From JBBKWJ01 sp037968895 (GTDB lineage: Bacteria; Actinomycetota; Acidimicrobiia; Acidimicrobiales; SZUA-35): a DNA stretch of 55,326 nucleotides. Each line of letters begins with the position of its first letter. Positions within the stretch are counted from its first letter, which is position 1. Below, piece after piece: positions 38,871-47,003 of the stretch. The notes below the pieces were generated by a model. It made no database searches, was not told where the DNA came from, and was given only the letters and a program-made list of their open reading frames with translations. Position numbers and translations under genes: made by a program. The stretch covers positions 1 to 55,326 of the forward strand of contig JBBKWJ010000183.1 of assembly GCA_037968895.1 (NCBI GenBank), read 5' to 3'.

Positions 38871-40114
38871 TGGCTGCCGACAGACCCGAACTAGATGTGC
38901 GCTCTTCACGGTTGTCGTTTCGCGACCTGTTCTCCGAGACCACAATCTCTCTCACAGCTCGACCGGCGCGGACCTTACTGACTGCGCTCGGCACGATCTT
39001 GGGCGTTGCTGCGTTGGTAGCAACGCTCGGACTTGCTCGCACCGCAGGAAACCAGATCGTTTCTCGATTTGATGAGTTGACGGCAACCCAAGTCGTGATC
39101 AAGCCAGAGACCCAAAACCAAGGTCGAGAAAACCAAGTCAGCGCAATTCCGTTCGATGCAGAAGATCGCTTGACTCGCCTGAACGGAGTTGTCGCGGCGG
39201 GCACTACTTCAGATGTTGAGACCGGCGGACAATTCGTGCGGTCAGTGCCGGTGAATGACCCGCTCGGCCAGAACGAGTTTCAGATTCCGGTTATCGCCGC
39301 TTCAGCCGGGCTTTTCGATGCGACTCGGGCCGAGATCCGAACTGGTCGCTTCTTCGACTCTGGCCACGACGAACGAAGTGATCCTGTCGCGGTACTCGGT
39401 CCTGGCGCGGCCAACCGGTTGAACATCACGCAGACAGGTAATGCACCCGCCATCTTCATAGGCGACGAGGCATTGGTCGTGATCGGGATTCTCGAGAACG
39501 TACAGCGCGACTCGGCCTTGCTCAACGCAGTGATCATCCCCAATGGTGTTGCCCGCGACCGGTTCGGGTTGAAGGCGCCTAGCGAGGTGCTGGTCGATGT
39601 CAATGTCGGCGCCGCTGAGTTGATTGGTTCGCAAGCCGCTATCGCCCTGGCGCCGAACAATCCGGAGTCGCTCAGGGTGCAAGTACCGCCGTCGCCTACC
39701 AGAGCACAGAGTAGTGTCAGAAGTGATGTCAATTCATTGTTCTTGGTTCTCGGCGGGATCTCGCTCATCGTTGGTGCCATCGGAATCGCGAACGTCACGC
39801 TGGTTTCCGTGCTTGAGCGAACCACCGAGATTGGCCTCCGGCGTGCCCTTGGTGCCACCAGACGCCATATCGCCACCCAGTTTCTCACCGAGTCAGCGGC
39901 ACTTGGCACTATTGCCGGGTTGATCGGCACGAGCCTTGGAATCCTGACAACGGTCGCCGTATCGGCAACGCGAGACTGGACACCGGTGCTTAATCCATTG
40001 CTGCCACTTGTTGCACCGATTCTTGGCACCGTGATTGGGCTCGTTGCTGGCACGTACCCGGCGTGGAAGGCCTCAAACCTTGAGCCGATCTCCGCCCTGC
40101 GCGGTTCTGAATAA
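38870..40114 (+). CDS. MacB/FtsX-type ABC permease
   Basis: A 414-residue permease with one N-terminal span (LLTALGTILGVAALVATLGLA), an extracellular domain of about 220 residues, and three C-terminal spans with the FtsX-like GIANVTLVSVLERTTEIGLRRALGATRRHI segment (split here only for description). The end, TYPAWKASNLEPISALR, is typical of MacB. ATG 38870 shares a base with the ATPase stop; GTG 38867 is also possible. MacB-type systems work as mechanotransmitters or exporters for lipoproteins, peptides or drugs. The substrate is unknown. Confidence 0.9.
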   Translation: MAADRPELDVRSSRLSFRDLFSETTISLTARPARTLLTALGTILGVAALVATLGLARTAGNQIVSRFDELTATQVVIKPETQNQGRENQVSAIPFDAEDRLTRLNGVVAAGTTSDVETGGQFVRSVPVNDPLGQNEFQIPVIAASAGLFDATRAEIRTGRFFDSGHDERSDPVAVLGPGAANRLNITQTGNAPAIFIGDEALVVIGILENVQRDSALLNAVIIPNGVARDRFGLKAPSEVLVDVNVGAAELIGSQAAIALAPNNPESLRVQVPPSPTRAQSSVRSDVNSLFLVLGGISLIVGAIGIANVTLVSVLERTTEIGLRRALGATRRHIATQFLTESAALGTIAGLIGTSLGILTTVAVSATRDWTPVLNPLLPLVAPILGTVIGLVAGTYPAWKASNLEPISALRGSE

Positions 40115-40143
40115 CTGAGCGGTTCTGAATAGCACTTGCGGCG

Positions 40144-40665
40144 CTAGCGGTCGAAAGGCTGGCCGCCCGGGGTCTCAGATGTGAGTCCGGCAGCGCGATC
40201 TTGGGGTTCGGTGGCCCCGACAAAGTCGGCCTGCCGCCAAGCCTCGTACACGACCAAAGCAACGGCGTTTGCAAGGTTGAGGCTTCGGTTCTGGGGGCGC
40301 ATTGGAATGGTAACCATCGAGTCGGGACCGAGTTCGGCCCTGACTGAACGGGGCAGGCCCGGTTGTTCGGCGCCGAAGATCAGCCAATCATCGTCGTTGT
40401 AGGCGATCTGGTCGTACCGCGTTGTGGCCTCTGAAGTGAACCCAAAGCGCCGACCGTCGATGTGAGATTGCAGCTCAGCCCAATCGGCATGGACCTCGAC
40501 AGCCGCATGTTCGTGATAGTCGAGCCCCGCACGTTTCAGCAGCTTGTCGTCTAGCGCAAACCCGAGCGGTTCCACGAGGTGAAGCATCGCGCCGGTATTG
40601 GCACACAGCCTGATGATGTTGCCGGTATTGGCGGCGATTTGCGGGTGAACAAGTACAACGTGCAT
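40144..40665 (-). CDS. trmL: tRNA (cytidine/uridine-2'-O-)-methyltransferase, TrmL-like
   Basis: A 173-residue SPOUT methyltransferase. It begins MHVVLVHPQIAANTGNIIRLC and has the knot motifs LIFGAEQPGLP and VTIPMRPQNRSLNLANAVAL. TrmL methylates the wobble base of tRNA-Leu isoacceptors. The length is normal with the ATG at 40663-40665; the frame extends upstream without family similarity. It converges with the permease gene and is divergent from the AAA gene. Confidence 0.92.
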   Translation of the reverse strand: MHVVLVHPQIAANTGNIIRLCANTGAMLHLVEPLGFALDDKLLKRAGLDYHEHAAVEVHADWAELQSHIDGRRFGFTSEATTRYDQIAYNDDDWLIFGAEQPGLPRSVRAELGPDSMVTIPMRPQNRSLNLANAVALVVYEAWRQADFVGATEPQDRAAGLTSETPGGQPFDR

Positions 40666-40773
40666 CGTGGCCTTGAGCGTAGGTCGTGGCTCCAGCGCCT
40701 GTGCGCCGCCTCCCTTTGCTGCCCTTTCACACCCTTGCCCCGCCTTGGACCACTGGGGGGATAGCCTCGCAGA

Positions 40774-41766
40774 ATGGCACGTGGTCCTGGTGATTTGGGA
40801 AAAATGCTGCGAGAGGCGACTGACCAAGTTCGCCGAACTGCAGAAAAGGGGCTCGAGAAGACCCCAGTCAATCTGCCATCTCAGATGAGCAGGACTGCGC
40901 CTCCTCGTGCCCTCGAAGAGATCCAGGCCGATCTCGATGCCCTTGTTGGTCTTGACTCGGTCAAGGAGCAAATCCGTTCGCTGATCGCGTTTCTACAGAT
41001 CCAAAGTCGTCGCCAAGAACACGGTCTTTCTGACGTATCGACGAGCCAGCATCTCGTGTTTCTCGGCAACCCGGGGACGGGAAAGACAACTATCGCCCGC
41101 CTCATCGCCGAAATGTACGGCTCGATTGGGCTTCTCAAGAAGGGTCACCTCGTCGAGGTCGATCGAGCCGACCTTGTTGGCCAATACGTAGGACATACCG
41201 CAGTCAAGACCAATCGAGCGGTGAGGCGTGCCCTCGACGGCGTGCTGTTCATCGACGAGGCGTATGCCCTCGCTCCCGCCAACGCGCTCGGCGGAAACGA
41301 CTTCGGCTCAGAATCAGTAGAGACCCTGCTGAAACGGATGGAAGATCATCGTTCCCGGCTTGTAGTTATCGTCGCCGGCTACCCAGAGCTGATGCACCAG
41401 TTTCTCAACTCGAATCCCGGCCTTCGTTCAAGGTTCGCTCGTGAGATTCCGTTCCCCGACTACGAAACTGACGAGCTCATCGAGATCACGAAACGGATGG
41501 CAGCTGACGCCGACTACATCATCGGCGAAGGGGCGGAACGTGCGCTTCGCCGCATCCTGCTCCTGGCCACTAGAAACGATGGCTTCGGCAACGCGCGTTA
41601 CTCACGCACGCTCTTTGAGCAAGCCATTAACCGTCAGGCGCTGCGGCTATCTGAGAGCGAGAATGTGCATCTGCTCGACAAGGCGACGGTGAGCACAATT
41701 GATGCCGACGATTTCCTTCAGGCCGCCGACGTGCTTGAGCAGTCACACCTCAAGAATAAGAAGTAA
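40774..41766 (+). CDS. CbxX/CfqX-type AAA+ ATPase
   Basis: A 330-residue AAA+ protein. An N-terminal segment of about 50 residues precedes the ATPase core with Walker A GNPGTGKTT near residue 98 and Walker B VLFIDEAYAL near 155. The core also has VIVAGYPELM and the arginine-finger region LRSRFAREI. The family includes Rubisco activase CbbX, SpoVK and the ATPase of type VII secretion (EccA). No Rubisco or secretion genes are nearby, so its client is unknown. The downstream gene is convergent and begins directly after its stop. Confidence 0.82.
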   Translation: MARGPGDLGKMLREATDQVRRTAEKGLEKTPVNLPSQMSRTAPPRALEEIQADLDALVGLDSVKEQIRSLIAFLQIQSRRQEHGLSDVSTSQHLVFLGNPGTGKTTIARLIAEMYGSIGLLKKGHLVEVDRADLVGQYVGHTAVKTNRAVRRALDGVLFIDEAYALAPANALGGNDFGSESVETLLKRMEDHRSRLVVIVAGYPELMHQFLNSNPGLRSRFAREIPFPDYETDELIEITKRMAADADYIIGEGAERALRRILLLATRNDGFGNARYSRTLFEQAINRQALRLSESENVHLLDKATVSTIDADDFLQAADVLEQSHLKNKK

Positions 41767-42231
41767 TTAGTCGGTCCGATTGGCGAGCAGTGGCTCGACC
41801 ACCATGATGTAGTCGGCCAAGCGCGAGGCGAGTTCAAAGGCAAGTTCCGGGTCTTCCAGATCTGGTTCGATCCACACGTCAGATAGCCGGCGCCAGTCCT
41901 GTGGTCGACCGTAGAAGGGTCCGCCGCTGGCCTCGGGGCCCAGCGTGTCTCGCCACACACTCTCCGCAGCCATGAGCAATGCAAGCGTCGCCTCATTTCG
42001 ATCTTGCGCTGGCTGTTCGGCATGGAAGCCGGTCTCCAACGCCAAGCCCTCGACCTCGTCGACGTGACGGCGAGCAATCACCTGCGACTCGTAGTGGTCC
42101 TTGTTGCCAGACTCGGGGCCAAACCAGACCTTGATTCCCCGACGGTGGGATCGCATGTGGCATTCGCTGAGGTCGGCGGGCAGCAGGCTTCGAAGATTGT
42201 CGCCAACGGCATCGAACAAGGACACATCCAT
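41767..42231 (-). CDS. Hypothetical protein
   Basis: A 154-residue soluble protein that I do not recognise. It has no signal peptide or membrane span. Its composition is acidic with several Trp and His (DWRRLSDVWIEPDL, HMRSHRRGIKVWFGPESG). Its stop directly abuts that of the AAA gene, and its start lies 38 bases from the divergent alkyltransferase gene. The tight packing on both sides supports it being a real gene. Confidence 0.65.
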   Translation of the reverse strand: MDVSLFDAVGDNLRSLLPADLSECHMRSHRRGIKVWFGPESGNKDHYESQVIARRHVDEVEGLALETGFHAEQPAQDRNEATLALLMAAESVWRDTLGPEASGGPFYGRPQDWRRLSDVWIEPDLEDPELAFELASRLADYIMVVEPLLANRTD

Positions 42232-42269
42232 TTGCAGAATCTACTTACTCAGATCGCCTATGGTTGGGC

Positions 42270-42818
42270 ATGGCCACGACTCGCCTTGCGCTCTTCGATA
42301 CCGCGATCGGTCGCTGCGGGCTGGCGTGGCACGAGACGGCCGTTGTTGGTGTCCAGATTCCTGAGGTTGACGACGACGCGACGATCACACGGCTCAAGCG
42401 GTTGGTGCCGTTGGCAACCAGGGCTGAGCCGGACGGGTTTGCGCTCGAGGCGGTCAACAAGATTAGGGAACTGATGGATGGGAAACGCCCCGACCTCGCG
42501 GCGATCCCCGTTGATGTCGGAGCGGTAAGCTCGCTGTGTCGGTCGGTATACGAGGTGACTCGAGCGATCCCGCCTGGCGAGGTGCTGACATACGGCGAAG
42601 TAGCTAAACGAATAGGGCAACCAGGGGCGGCTCAAGCAGTTGGCCAAGCCCTTGGCGCCAACCCGATCCCCATCATCGTTCCCTGCCATCGGGTGGTTGG
42701 GGCGAATCATTCCCTCGTCGGCTTCTCGGCCAATGGTGGCATCGAAACTAAACGGAAGATGCTCCTCATCGAGGGCTCAACCGCAGTGACGCCAAGCCTC
42801 TTCGATGACTTGAGCTAG
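42270..42818 (+). CDS. ogt: Methylated-DNA--protein-cysteine S-methyltransferase (Ogt/AGT)
   Basis: A 182-residue alkyltransferase. The C-terminal domain has YEVTRAIPPGEVLTYGEVAK, the helix-turn-helix GAAQAVGQALGANPIPI, and the active site VPCHRVVG with acceptor cysteine about residue 139. It removes alkyl groups from O6-guanine in one suicidal reaction. ATG 42270 is used; TTG 42264 is also in frame. The gene lies 43 bases before the proposed selenoprotein and on the same strand. Confidence 0.9.
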   Translation: MATTRLALFDTAIGRCGLAWHETAVVGVQIPEVDDDATITRLKRLVPLATRAEPDGFALEAVNKIRELMDGKRPDLAAIPVDVGAVSSLCRSVYEVTRAIPPGEVLTYGEVAKRIGQPGAAQAVGQALGANPIPIIVPCHRVVGANHSLVGFSANGGIETKRKMLLIEGSTAVTPSLFDDLS

Positions 42819-42861
42819 CAACGACTAGCTCGAATCTCCAGGGGCCAGTAGCGTCCAACTC

Positions 42862-43938
42862 ATGGAGACGGTCGCCGAACGATATGCAACGACGATCCAT
42901 TCACTCGCACGAGCGGGTGACTGGCTGACAGGAATCGAGCGAGTTGATGCCTGGCGTGAAGCGAGAAAGGCGCAGTTTGATCCGCTTGACGCAGCGAGAA
43001 AGGCAGCACTGTCTCCGGCCGCAGTGTCCGGTTCTCATGGAGCATCGGCTCACCTGCAAGCAATAGAGGTTGAGGTCGTACACCGTGTCGCGACCGACCC
43101 AGGGCGACTGACGCAGCCGTGGGCAAACGAGGCAATCTCGGTGATCGGCGAGGAACGCTATACCGAACTCGTCGGGGTGACCGCGACTAGTCGGTCGCTC
43201 GATCGATTTGATGTCGCGATGGGACGTCCGCTGACTGACCTTCCTGAACCGGTCCAAGGCGAGCCGGCTCGCCATCGACCTGACACTGTTGGTGAAGTCG
43301 GGGCGTGGGTTTCCCAGACTGTGGCTCCGACTCGGGCAAACGTGAGCCGGGCGCTTTCCCTCGTGCCGGTGACCGACAAGGCGTGGCGAGCACTCGTCGA
43401 CACCTGCTACAGCCACGGCGCAGGATTCAACGACTTCTCCTGGGACCGACCTCTGTCGAGACCACAAACCGAACTTATTGCAGCGCGCACGACCGTCGTG
43501 AACGAGTGCTTCTATTGAACGAGTTCCCACGCCACGCTGCTCCGTGCGAGTGGCCAAGCAAACGGACTAACGGTTGATGTTGACGGCGCCCTCGATCCTG
43601 AGTGCCACGACGATTGTGGTGTCCCTGCTGGCGGCCTACTGCTTCGGTATGTGAGCGCAGTCGAACTCGGAGAAGGCGATGCTGACGAGGCGCGGCGCGC
43701 CATCGTGGCTGCACTTGGTGAAGAGGCCCTCGTCGAAGCAGCCGCGACAATTGCGATCTTCAACGGTCTGGTGCGAGTCGCCGACGGCACGGGCATCGCC
43801 TTAGACGACGGGGTACTCGGCTACTCGTTCGACTTTCGAGAGCGGCTTGGGATCAACAAGTTCGGTGGTGCGCTCAACAGCGATGTAGATGTCGATGCTG
43901 CGCCCGCGAGTGGAGCGGCGAGCGACCTCTTCGGCTAG
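42862..43938 (+). CDS. Proposed selenoprotein: two-domain AhpD/CMD-like protein with in-frame TGA
   Basis: Two reading frames, 42862-43515 and 43519-43938, are in the same frame and separated only by TGA 43516-43518. Read through, they give 358 residues with two carboxymuconolactone-decarboxylase-type repeats. The first has ERYTELVGVTATSRSLDRFD, the second LVEAAATIAIFNGLVRVADG. The TGA is codon 219 in N-E-C-F-Y-[TGA]-T-S-S-H. This is exactly the AhpD active-site motif CxxCxxxH with the second Cys replaced by Sec. A hairpin follows within 12-36 bases. AhpD-like proteins use this pair for peroxide or disulfide chemistry. An ordinary nonsense mutation is the alternative. Conventional annotation would show a 218-residue protein and a separate 95-residue one starting at GTG 43651. 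Confidence 0.8.
43531..43554 (+). promoter_or_regulatory. Candidate bacterial SECIS hairpin
   Basis: GCCAC (43531-43535) pairs with GTGGC (43550-43554), and the inner GC pair narrows the apical loop to TGCTCCGT, with G at its second position. The stem begins 13 bases after the TGA and the loop about 20 bases after it, within the range known for bacterial SECIS elements. An alternative fold, CACG/CGTG around a six-base loop, uses the same bases. Confidence 0.5.
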
Positions 43939-43977
43939 CCGCCGTGCGACGCTCGGTTTCCAATCCCAACTGCGAAA

Positions 43978-44010
43978 CGAACACTTCGGTGTCTGACACC
44001 AAAGTGTTCG
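43978..44010 (+). terminator. Near-perfect hairpin after the selenoprotein gene
   Basis: Sixteen bases on each side (43978-43993 and 43995-44010) pair with one mismatch around a central T. It lies 39 bases after the stop codon. There is no T tract downstream, so it may stabilise the 3' end rather than terminate by itself. Confidence 0.5.
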
Positions 44011-44077
44011 TTGGTGGGACCGGGTTTTGGTAGAGGCCGCCGAACGTGGCAGCGCCGATTCGGTGACTCGACGAGTG

Positions 44078-45016
44078 ATGGGTCTAGCCTGCATACCTGT
44101 GACTCTCCCCACCTCCGTTGACGACGTCGTTGCTGGACTTCGAGCCAATGACTACCTGCCCGATGTCGGCCTTGCCACTTCGATCTTCCTCGCGATCACA
44201 CTTCGCCGGCCGCTGTTTCTCGAAGGCGAGGCTGGTGTCGGTAAGACTGAGGTGGCCAAAGTGCTGTCTCGATGGCTCGGTGGGCCGTTCATCCGGCTTC
44301 AGTGTTACGAAGGTATCGACAGCTCGCAGGCCGTATACGAGTGGGACTACACCCGCCAGTTGCTTCATCTGAGAACCGCGGAAGCAACCGGCGTTGCGAC
44401 CGAAAAGGGACAGGCCGAGCTTGAGGCCGAGCTCTACGACCCTCGCTTCCTTATTCGGCGACCTCTGCTCGAGGCGTTGTCGCCGAGCGAGACTGGACCG
44501 CCAGTACTGCTAATCGATGAGGTCGATCGGGCCGATGACGAGTTTGAGGCGTTCCTTCTTGAGGCGTTGTCTGACTTCACGATCACGGTGCCCGAGCTTG
44601 GGACCATCAGGGCTGAAACCCCACCGCTAGTGGTACTGACCTCCAACCGAACCCGTGACGTGCACGACGCTCTGAAGCGCCGCTGCCTCTATCACTGGGT
44701 TGAGCACCCTGACTTCGACCGTGAGGTCGAGATCGTTAAGATGCGGGCTCCTCAAGTCAGCGAAACACTGGCTCGCCAAGTTGCGGCCGCCACCGAGAAG
44801 TTCCGAGACCTTGGGCTCTATAAGCCCCCCGGCGTCGCTGAAACCATCGACTGGGCGAATTCGCTCGCCGCTCTCGGACAAACTGAATTGAACGACGAAG
44901 CAGTGCGAACAACGCTTGGCTCGGTCTTGAAATACCGCGAAGACCAAGGACGCGTCACCGACCTAGGCGTGCATTCTGTCGTTAAAGCGGCGATGGCCAG
45001 AGCGGAAAAACGCTAG
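44078..45016 (+). CDS. MoxR/CoxD-type AAA+ ATPase
   Basis: A 312-residue AAA+ ATPase. It has Walker A GEAGVGKTEVAK and Walker B VLLIDEVDRADDEFEAFLLE, followed by VVLTSNRTRDVHDALKRRC. This pattern is typical of CoxD, the MoxR-like ATPase that helps mature molybdenum CO dehydrogenase. ATG 44078 is a compromise; GTG 44099 gives the common family start VTLPTSVDD, and GTG 44027 opens the frame. The VWA gene follows after two bases, a standard MoxR-VWA pair. It may serve the coxSLM products encoded 28 kb away. Confidence 0.88.
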   Translation: MGLACIPVTLPTSVDDVVAGLRANDYLPDVGLATSIFLAITLRRPLFLEGEAGVGKTEVAKVLSRWLGGPFIRLQCYEGIDSSQAVYEWDYTRQLLHLRTAEATGVATEKGQAELEAELYDPRFLIRRPLLEALSPSETGPPVLLIDEVDRADDEFEAFLLEALSDFTITVPELGTIRAETPPLVVLTSNRTRDVHDALKRRCLYHWVEHPDFDREVEIVKMRAPQVSETLARQVAAATEKFRDLGLYKPPGVAETIDWANSLAALGQTELNDEAVRTTLGSVLKYREDQGRVTDLGVHSVVKAAMARAEKR

Positions 45017-45018
45017 CA

Positions 45019-46149
45019 GTGTCTTCTCCCGGCTCGTCGACCGCCGAACGCATGGGCGTCGGGTTCGGTCGCGTCCTTCGCGGCGCCGGCCTCAAGGTGC
45101 CAGCAAGCGCAACGATCAACTTCGTCGGTGCCCTAGGGCAAGTCGGTGTTGACGCGGAATCATCTGTCTATTGGGCTGGACGAGCCACGCTGGTGCAAAA
45201 CCCGGAAGACATCGCGGTCTTCGACTCGGCATTCGACGCCTTCTGGAAATCGCGCCGCGTCGGATCGTTCATCATCGAAGGTCCACCACCGACGGTCGAG
45301 CTTGGCCTCGACATTGCCGATGACGATGACGACGGCGAAGGCGACGATCAAGAAGACGACGGCGATATCCAGGCCGTTCGTTTCTCTCGGCTTGAGATCC
45401 TGACCGAAAAAGACTTCTCTGAATGCACTGACGAAGAGCTTGACGAACTCACTCGGCTCATGTCGACCCTGCAATTCTCGACATACACCAGGCGAAGCCG
45501 ACGTCAGGTGGCCGCGGGCAGGCGGGGCCAGCACCCCGATCTGCGCCGAACTGTCCAGTTGGCACTCAAGAACCACGGCGAACCGATGCAACGGGCATTT
45601 ACCAACCCGGCGGATAAGCCACGGCGGCTTGTGCTGCTACTCGATGTCTCTGGCTCGATGGAGAGCTACTCCCGCGCTCTCATCCGGTTTGTGCATGCTG
45701 CTGTTGTGGCCCGAAACCGCGTGGAGGCCTTCGCCTTCGGTACTCGTCTCACGCGGGTCACGCGAGAGCTCTCTAATCGAGACCCTGATGCTGCGCTCCG
45801 GGCTGCCACTCCGCACATCGAGGACTGGTCGGGGGGTACCCGCCTCGGCGACGTGATGCAGGAGTTCAACGACCGCTGGGGAATCCGGGGAATGGCTCGC
45901 GGCGCTGTCGTCGTTGTACTTTCCGACGGTTGGGATCGCGGCGACGCCGCGTTGCTCGGCGAACAGATGGAGCGCCTCCATCGAGTCACCCATCGACTTA
46001 TCTGGGTCAACCCGTTGCGTGCATCACCCGGCTACGAGCCGTTGGCCGCGGGAATGGCGGCCGCCCTTCCCCATGTCGACGATTTTGTGTCTGGTCATGC
46101 GTTCTCAACCATGGTCGACCTGGCCGCCATTCTTAAAGGCGACCGGTGA
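45019..46149 (+). CDS. VWA-domain protein, CoxE-like
   Basis: A 376-residue protein. A central acidic stretch (DIADDDDDGEGDDQEDDGD) separates an N-terminal helical half from a C-terminal von Willebrand A domain. The metal site is LLLDVSGSM (DxSxS), with GGTRLGDVM and VVVLSDGWDRGD as further MIDAS elements. CoxE partners with CoxD in cofactor maturation. Start is GTG 45019. Its TGA overlaps the next GTG (GTGA), so MoxR, VWA, protease and crotonase probably form one operon. Confidence 0.88.
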   Translation: MSSPGSSTAERMGVGFGRVLRGAGLKVPASATINFVGALGQVGVDAESSVYWAGRATLVQNPEDIAVFDSAFDAFWKSRRVGSFIIEGPPPTVELGLDIADDDDDGEGDDQEDDGDIQAVRFSRLEILTEKDFSECTDEELDELTRLMSTLQFSTYTRRSRRQVAAGRRGQHPDLRRTVQLALKNHGEPMQRAFTNPADKPRRLVLLLDVSGSMESYSRALIRFVHAAVVARNRVEAFAFGTRLTRVTRELSNRDPDAALRAATPHIEDWSGGTRLGDVMQEFNDRWGIRGMARGAVVVVLSDGWDRGDAALLGEQMERLHRVTHRLIWVNPLRASPGYEPLAAGMAAALPHVDDFVSGHAFSTMVDLAAILKGDR

Positions 46150-46994
46150 CAGTCCCCGACGACCGGGCTTACCAGATCGGCGGGCCGTTTCCCCCGCCGC
46201 GGCACCCGCCGATGATGGTGCAGGCGACCGGCGATTCAGGCGGGAAAGGACGCGGCCAGGAAGGGGTCGAGTCTGATCTGCCCGAACCCAGGTGGGGAAT
46301 GCCCGACATCGCCCTCGGTGTCCCCGTCATTCTGATCGTCGCCACGATTGGGCTCGTTATCGGCGCCCTGCTGTTTGGAGCGGACGAGACGCTCGTGGCC
46401 GAGAGCGCCGCGGTCGCGACATTCGCCGGACTAAGCCAACAGCTGGCCCAAGGTGGATGGCCGGTCTTTGTCGCCTGGTGGAAGGGAAACGGGGTCGTTC
46501 GAGACTTCGGCCTGCGCTTCAAGGGCCGTGACCTATTCCTCGGCCCGCTGGTTGCGATTGGAATTCTGATTGCTGCGGCCACAAGCGGGGCCCTCGTCTC
46601 TACCGCTCTCGGGGTGCAGGAAAGTGACGACGTCTCCAACACCTCGATCGTTACTGACAACCAAGACTCGCCCTGGTTCTACGCAATCATCTTCATGGTG
46701 GTCGTCGGTGCTCCAGTATCCGAAGAACTGTTCTTCCGGGGACTGGTATTGAGGTCGATCGAAAAGCGCTTCGGTGCCGCAATTGGGTTGATTGGGTCAA
46801 CCGTTGTCTTTGTGCTCCCTCACTACACCTATGTTGCCTGGCGAGAAACCCTTGTCATCTTTGTCGTCATCGGCATCGTTGGAGCTGTCCTCGGCATTGT
46901 CGTGCAAAGGACTGGCCGGCTCGGGATGGCGATCATCGCCCACTCGGCCTTCAATTCAGTAGCGGTGTTGGCCACACTCGCGCCCGACGTCTAG
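46146..46994 (+). CDS. CPBP (CAAX/Abi) family intramembrane protease
   Basis: A 282-residue membrane protein. An N-terminal polar region with PPPRHPP is followed by about seven hydrophobic spans. The conserved motifs are EELFFRG (the double Glu and Arg), VLPHYTY and HSAFNS. Members are glutamate-type intramembrane proteases or, in some bacteria, bacteriocin immunity proteins. It is translationally coupled to the VWA gene by the GTGA overlap and followed by the crotonase after nine bases. The substrate is unknown. Confidence 0.87.
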   Translation: MTVPDDRAYQIGGPFPPPRHPPMMVQATGDSGGKGRGQEGVESDLPEPRWGMPDIALGVPVILIVATIGLVIGALLFGADETLVAESAAVATFAGLSQQLAQGGWPVFVAWWKGNGVVRDFGLRFKGRDLFLGPLVAIGILIAAATSGALVSTALGVQESDDVSNTSIVTDNQDSPWFYAIIFMVVVGAPVSEELFFRGLVLRSIEKRFGAAIGLIGSTVVFVLPHYTYVAWRETLVIFVVIGIVGAVLGIVVQRTGRLGMAIIAHSAFNSVAVLATLAPDV

Positions 46995-47003
46995 CGTTCG
47001 GCC

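Noticed and set aside
40774..41766. Rubisco activase CbbX or a type VII secretion ATPase.
   Set aside because: No Rubisco or ESX genes are nearby; only the general AAA+ family can be supported.
43651..43938. A separate small gene starting at GTG 43651 after a stop at 43516.
   Set aside because: The frame is the same as the upstream gene, the start would lie inside the second CMD-type domain, and the TGA sits on a catalytic Cys position. One read-through gene explains all three facts.
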